A DNA stretch of 7,295 nt, taken from an uncultured Actinomycetes bacterium (GTDB lineage Bacteria; Actinomycetota; Actinomycetes; Nanopelagicales; Nanopelagicaceae). Below the pieces are notes generated by a model. That model did no database searches, was not told where the DNA came from, and worked only from the letters and a program-made list of their open reading frames with translations. Position numbers and translations under genes: made by a program. Below, piece by piece: positions 6,748-7,295 of the stretch (position 1 is the stretch's first letter; each line of letters starts with the position of its first letter). The stretch is taken from contig CAJBLC010000032.1 in NCBI GenBank assembly GCA_903953805.1, forward strand, positions 1 to 7,295. Direction: 5' to 3'.

Positions 6748-7295
6748 ATGAGCAAATTTGCCCTTGATCTCTCCCCGCTAAAAAAGTATCGAGAGCTGCG
6801 CCTGCTCTTTACCTCGGGGCTCATCACTCGCCTGGGCTCGATGGTTACGTACGTCGCCCTCCCCTTTCAAATTAAGGATCTCACCAACTCCTATATCGCG
6901 GTTGGGTTGATGGGCGCCGCCCAGATCATTCCCCTGATCGTCTTCAGCCTCTACGGCGGGGTCTTGGCGGATTGACTTGATCGAAAGAAGATGATCTTTA
7001 TTACCGAGTTTGGCTCACTCGCCCTCTCTTCACTTCTGCTCTTTAACTCACTCCTCCATAAGCCGCATCTGATCCTTCTCTACTTCATCGCCGCTGGATT
7101 TACCTCACTCGATGGACTTCAAACTCCTAGCCTTTCAGCGATCGTGCCAAGAATTGTTGACCACGAAGATTTGCCATCGACGACTGCTTTGATGGGAATA
7201 CGTTGGCAGGTCGGCGCAGTCGTTGCACCTGCAATTGGTGGAATCATGATCTCCACTCTCGGAGTGAAATCTGCATACATCATGGATGTCATTAC
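6748..7295 (+). pseudogene. MFS transporter (EntS/MFS_3-like), interrupted by in-frame TGA and cut by window edge
   Basis: The first 75 codons read as the N-terminus of a 12-helix major facilitator exporter. A cytoplasmic stretch is followed by TM1 (LFTSGLITRLGSMVTYVALP), TM2 (YIAVGLMGAAQIIPLIVFSL) and the start of the loop 2-3 signature GGVLAD. Codon 76 (6973-6975) is TGA. The same frame then continues with LDRKKM, completing the family motif GGxLADRxDRRK, and stays open to the window end (106 codons). It encodes TM3 to TM5 and the beginning of TM6, including LQTPSLSAIVPRIV and WQVGAVVAPAIGG. The arginine usual at this site (as in EntS) could become TGA by one change from CGA. The substrate is unknown; relatives export siderophores or drugs. 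The ATG has no recognisable Shine-Dalgarno. It may be a young pseudogene, a sequencing or assembly error, or a readthrough gene; restart at the ATG at 6991 would lose TM1-2. Confidence 0.8.

Noticed and set aside
6973..6975. TGA read as selenocysteine or tryptophan by recoding
   Set aside because: The site is a cytoplasmic loop arginine position in MFS proteins with no redox role, and no bacterial SECIS-like hairpin is obvious directly after it. panB uses TGA as a true stop and tryptophan is TGG in every gene here.

Overview
The window looks like a chromosomal segment of an actinobacterium of moderate GC (about half by eye, clearly lower than Streptomyces or Mycobacterium). Three signs agree: the primary sigma factor is of the HrdB/SigA type with a Lys/Ala-rich N-terminal tail; the methionine genes sit behind a SAM-IV riboswitch, a class described mainly from Actinomycetales; and two of the genes start with GTG. 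A small-genome freshwater lineage such as Nanopelagicales would fit, but that placement is inference.

Layout. Minus strand, right to left: nadE (5827-4130, glutamine-dependent NAD+ synthetase), then a SAM-IV riboswitch (4111-4000) starting 18 nt after the nadE stop, then metY (3928-2612) and metX (2589-1489) as a two-gene unit with a 22-nt gap, then rpoD (from 1391 and running off the left edge). Plus strand: panB (5924-6715), divergent from nadE, then 32 nt later a major facilitator superfamily (MFS) transporter gene (from 6748, running off the right edge) that carries an in-frame TGA at codon 76.

Function. metX and metY form the direct sulfhydrylation route to homocysteine (homoserine to O-acylhomoserine to homocysteine). 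The riboswitch upstream should shut it down when S-adenosylmethionine is high. The sequence suggests how: a promoter overlapping the 3' end of nadE places the RNA start at the first base of the aptamer, there is no U-tract terminator before metY, and the metY Shine-Dalgarno sequence (SD) can pair with an anti-SD just upstream, which points to control of translation. nadE and panB are core cofactor genes (NAD; pantothenate/CoA), and rpoD is the housekeeping sigma factor.

No mobile element, CRISPR array, tRNA or rRNA was seen. No gene-free stretch exceeds 300 nt; the longest, 3929-4129, is filled by the methionine leader. I see no evidence for an undescribed multi-gene system here. The items most worth a second look are the internal TGA in the transporter, the architecture of the metYX leader, and an in-frame duplicated module in the sigma factor N-terminus.
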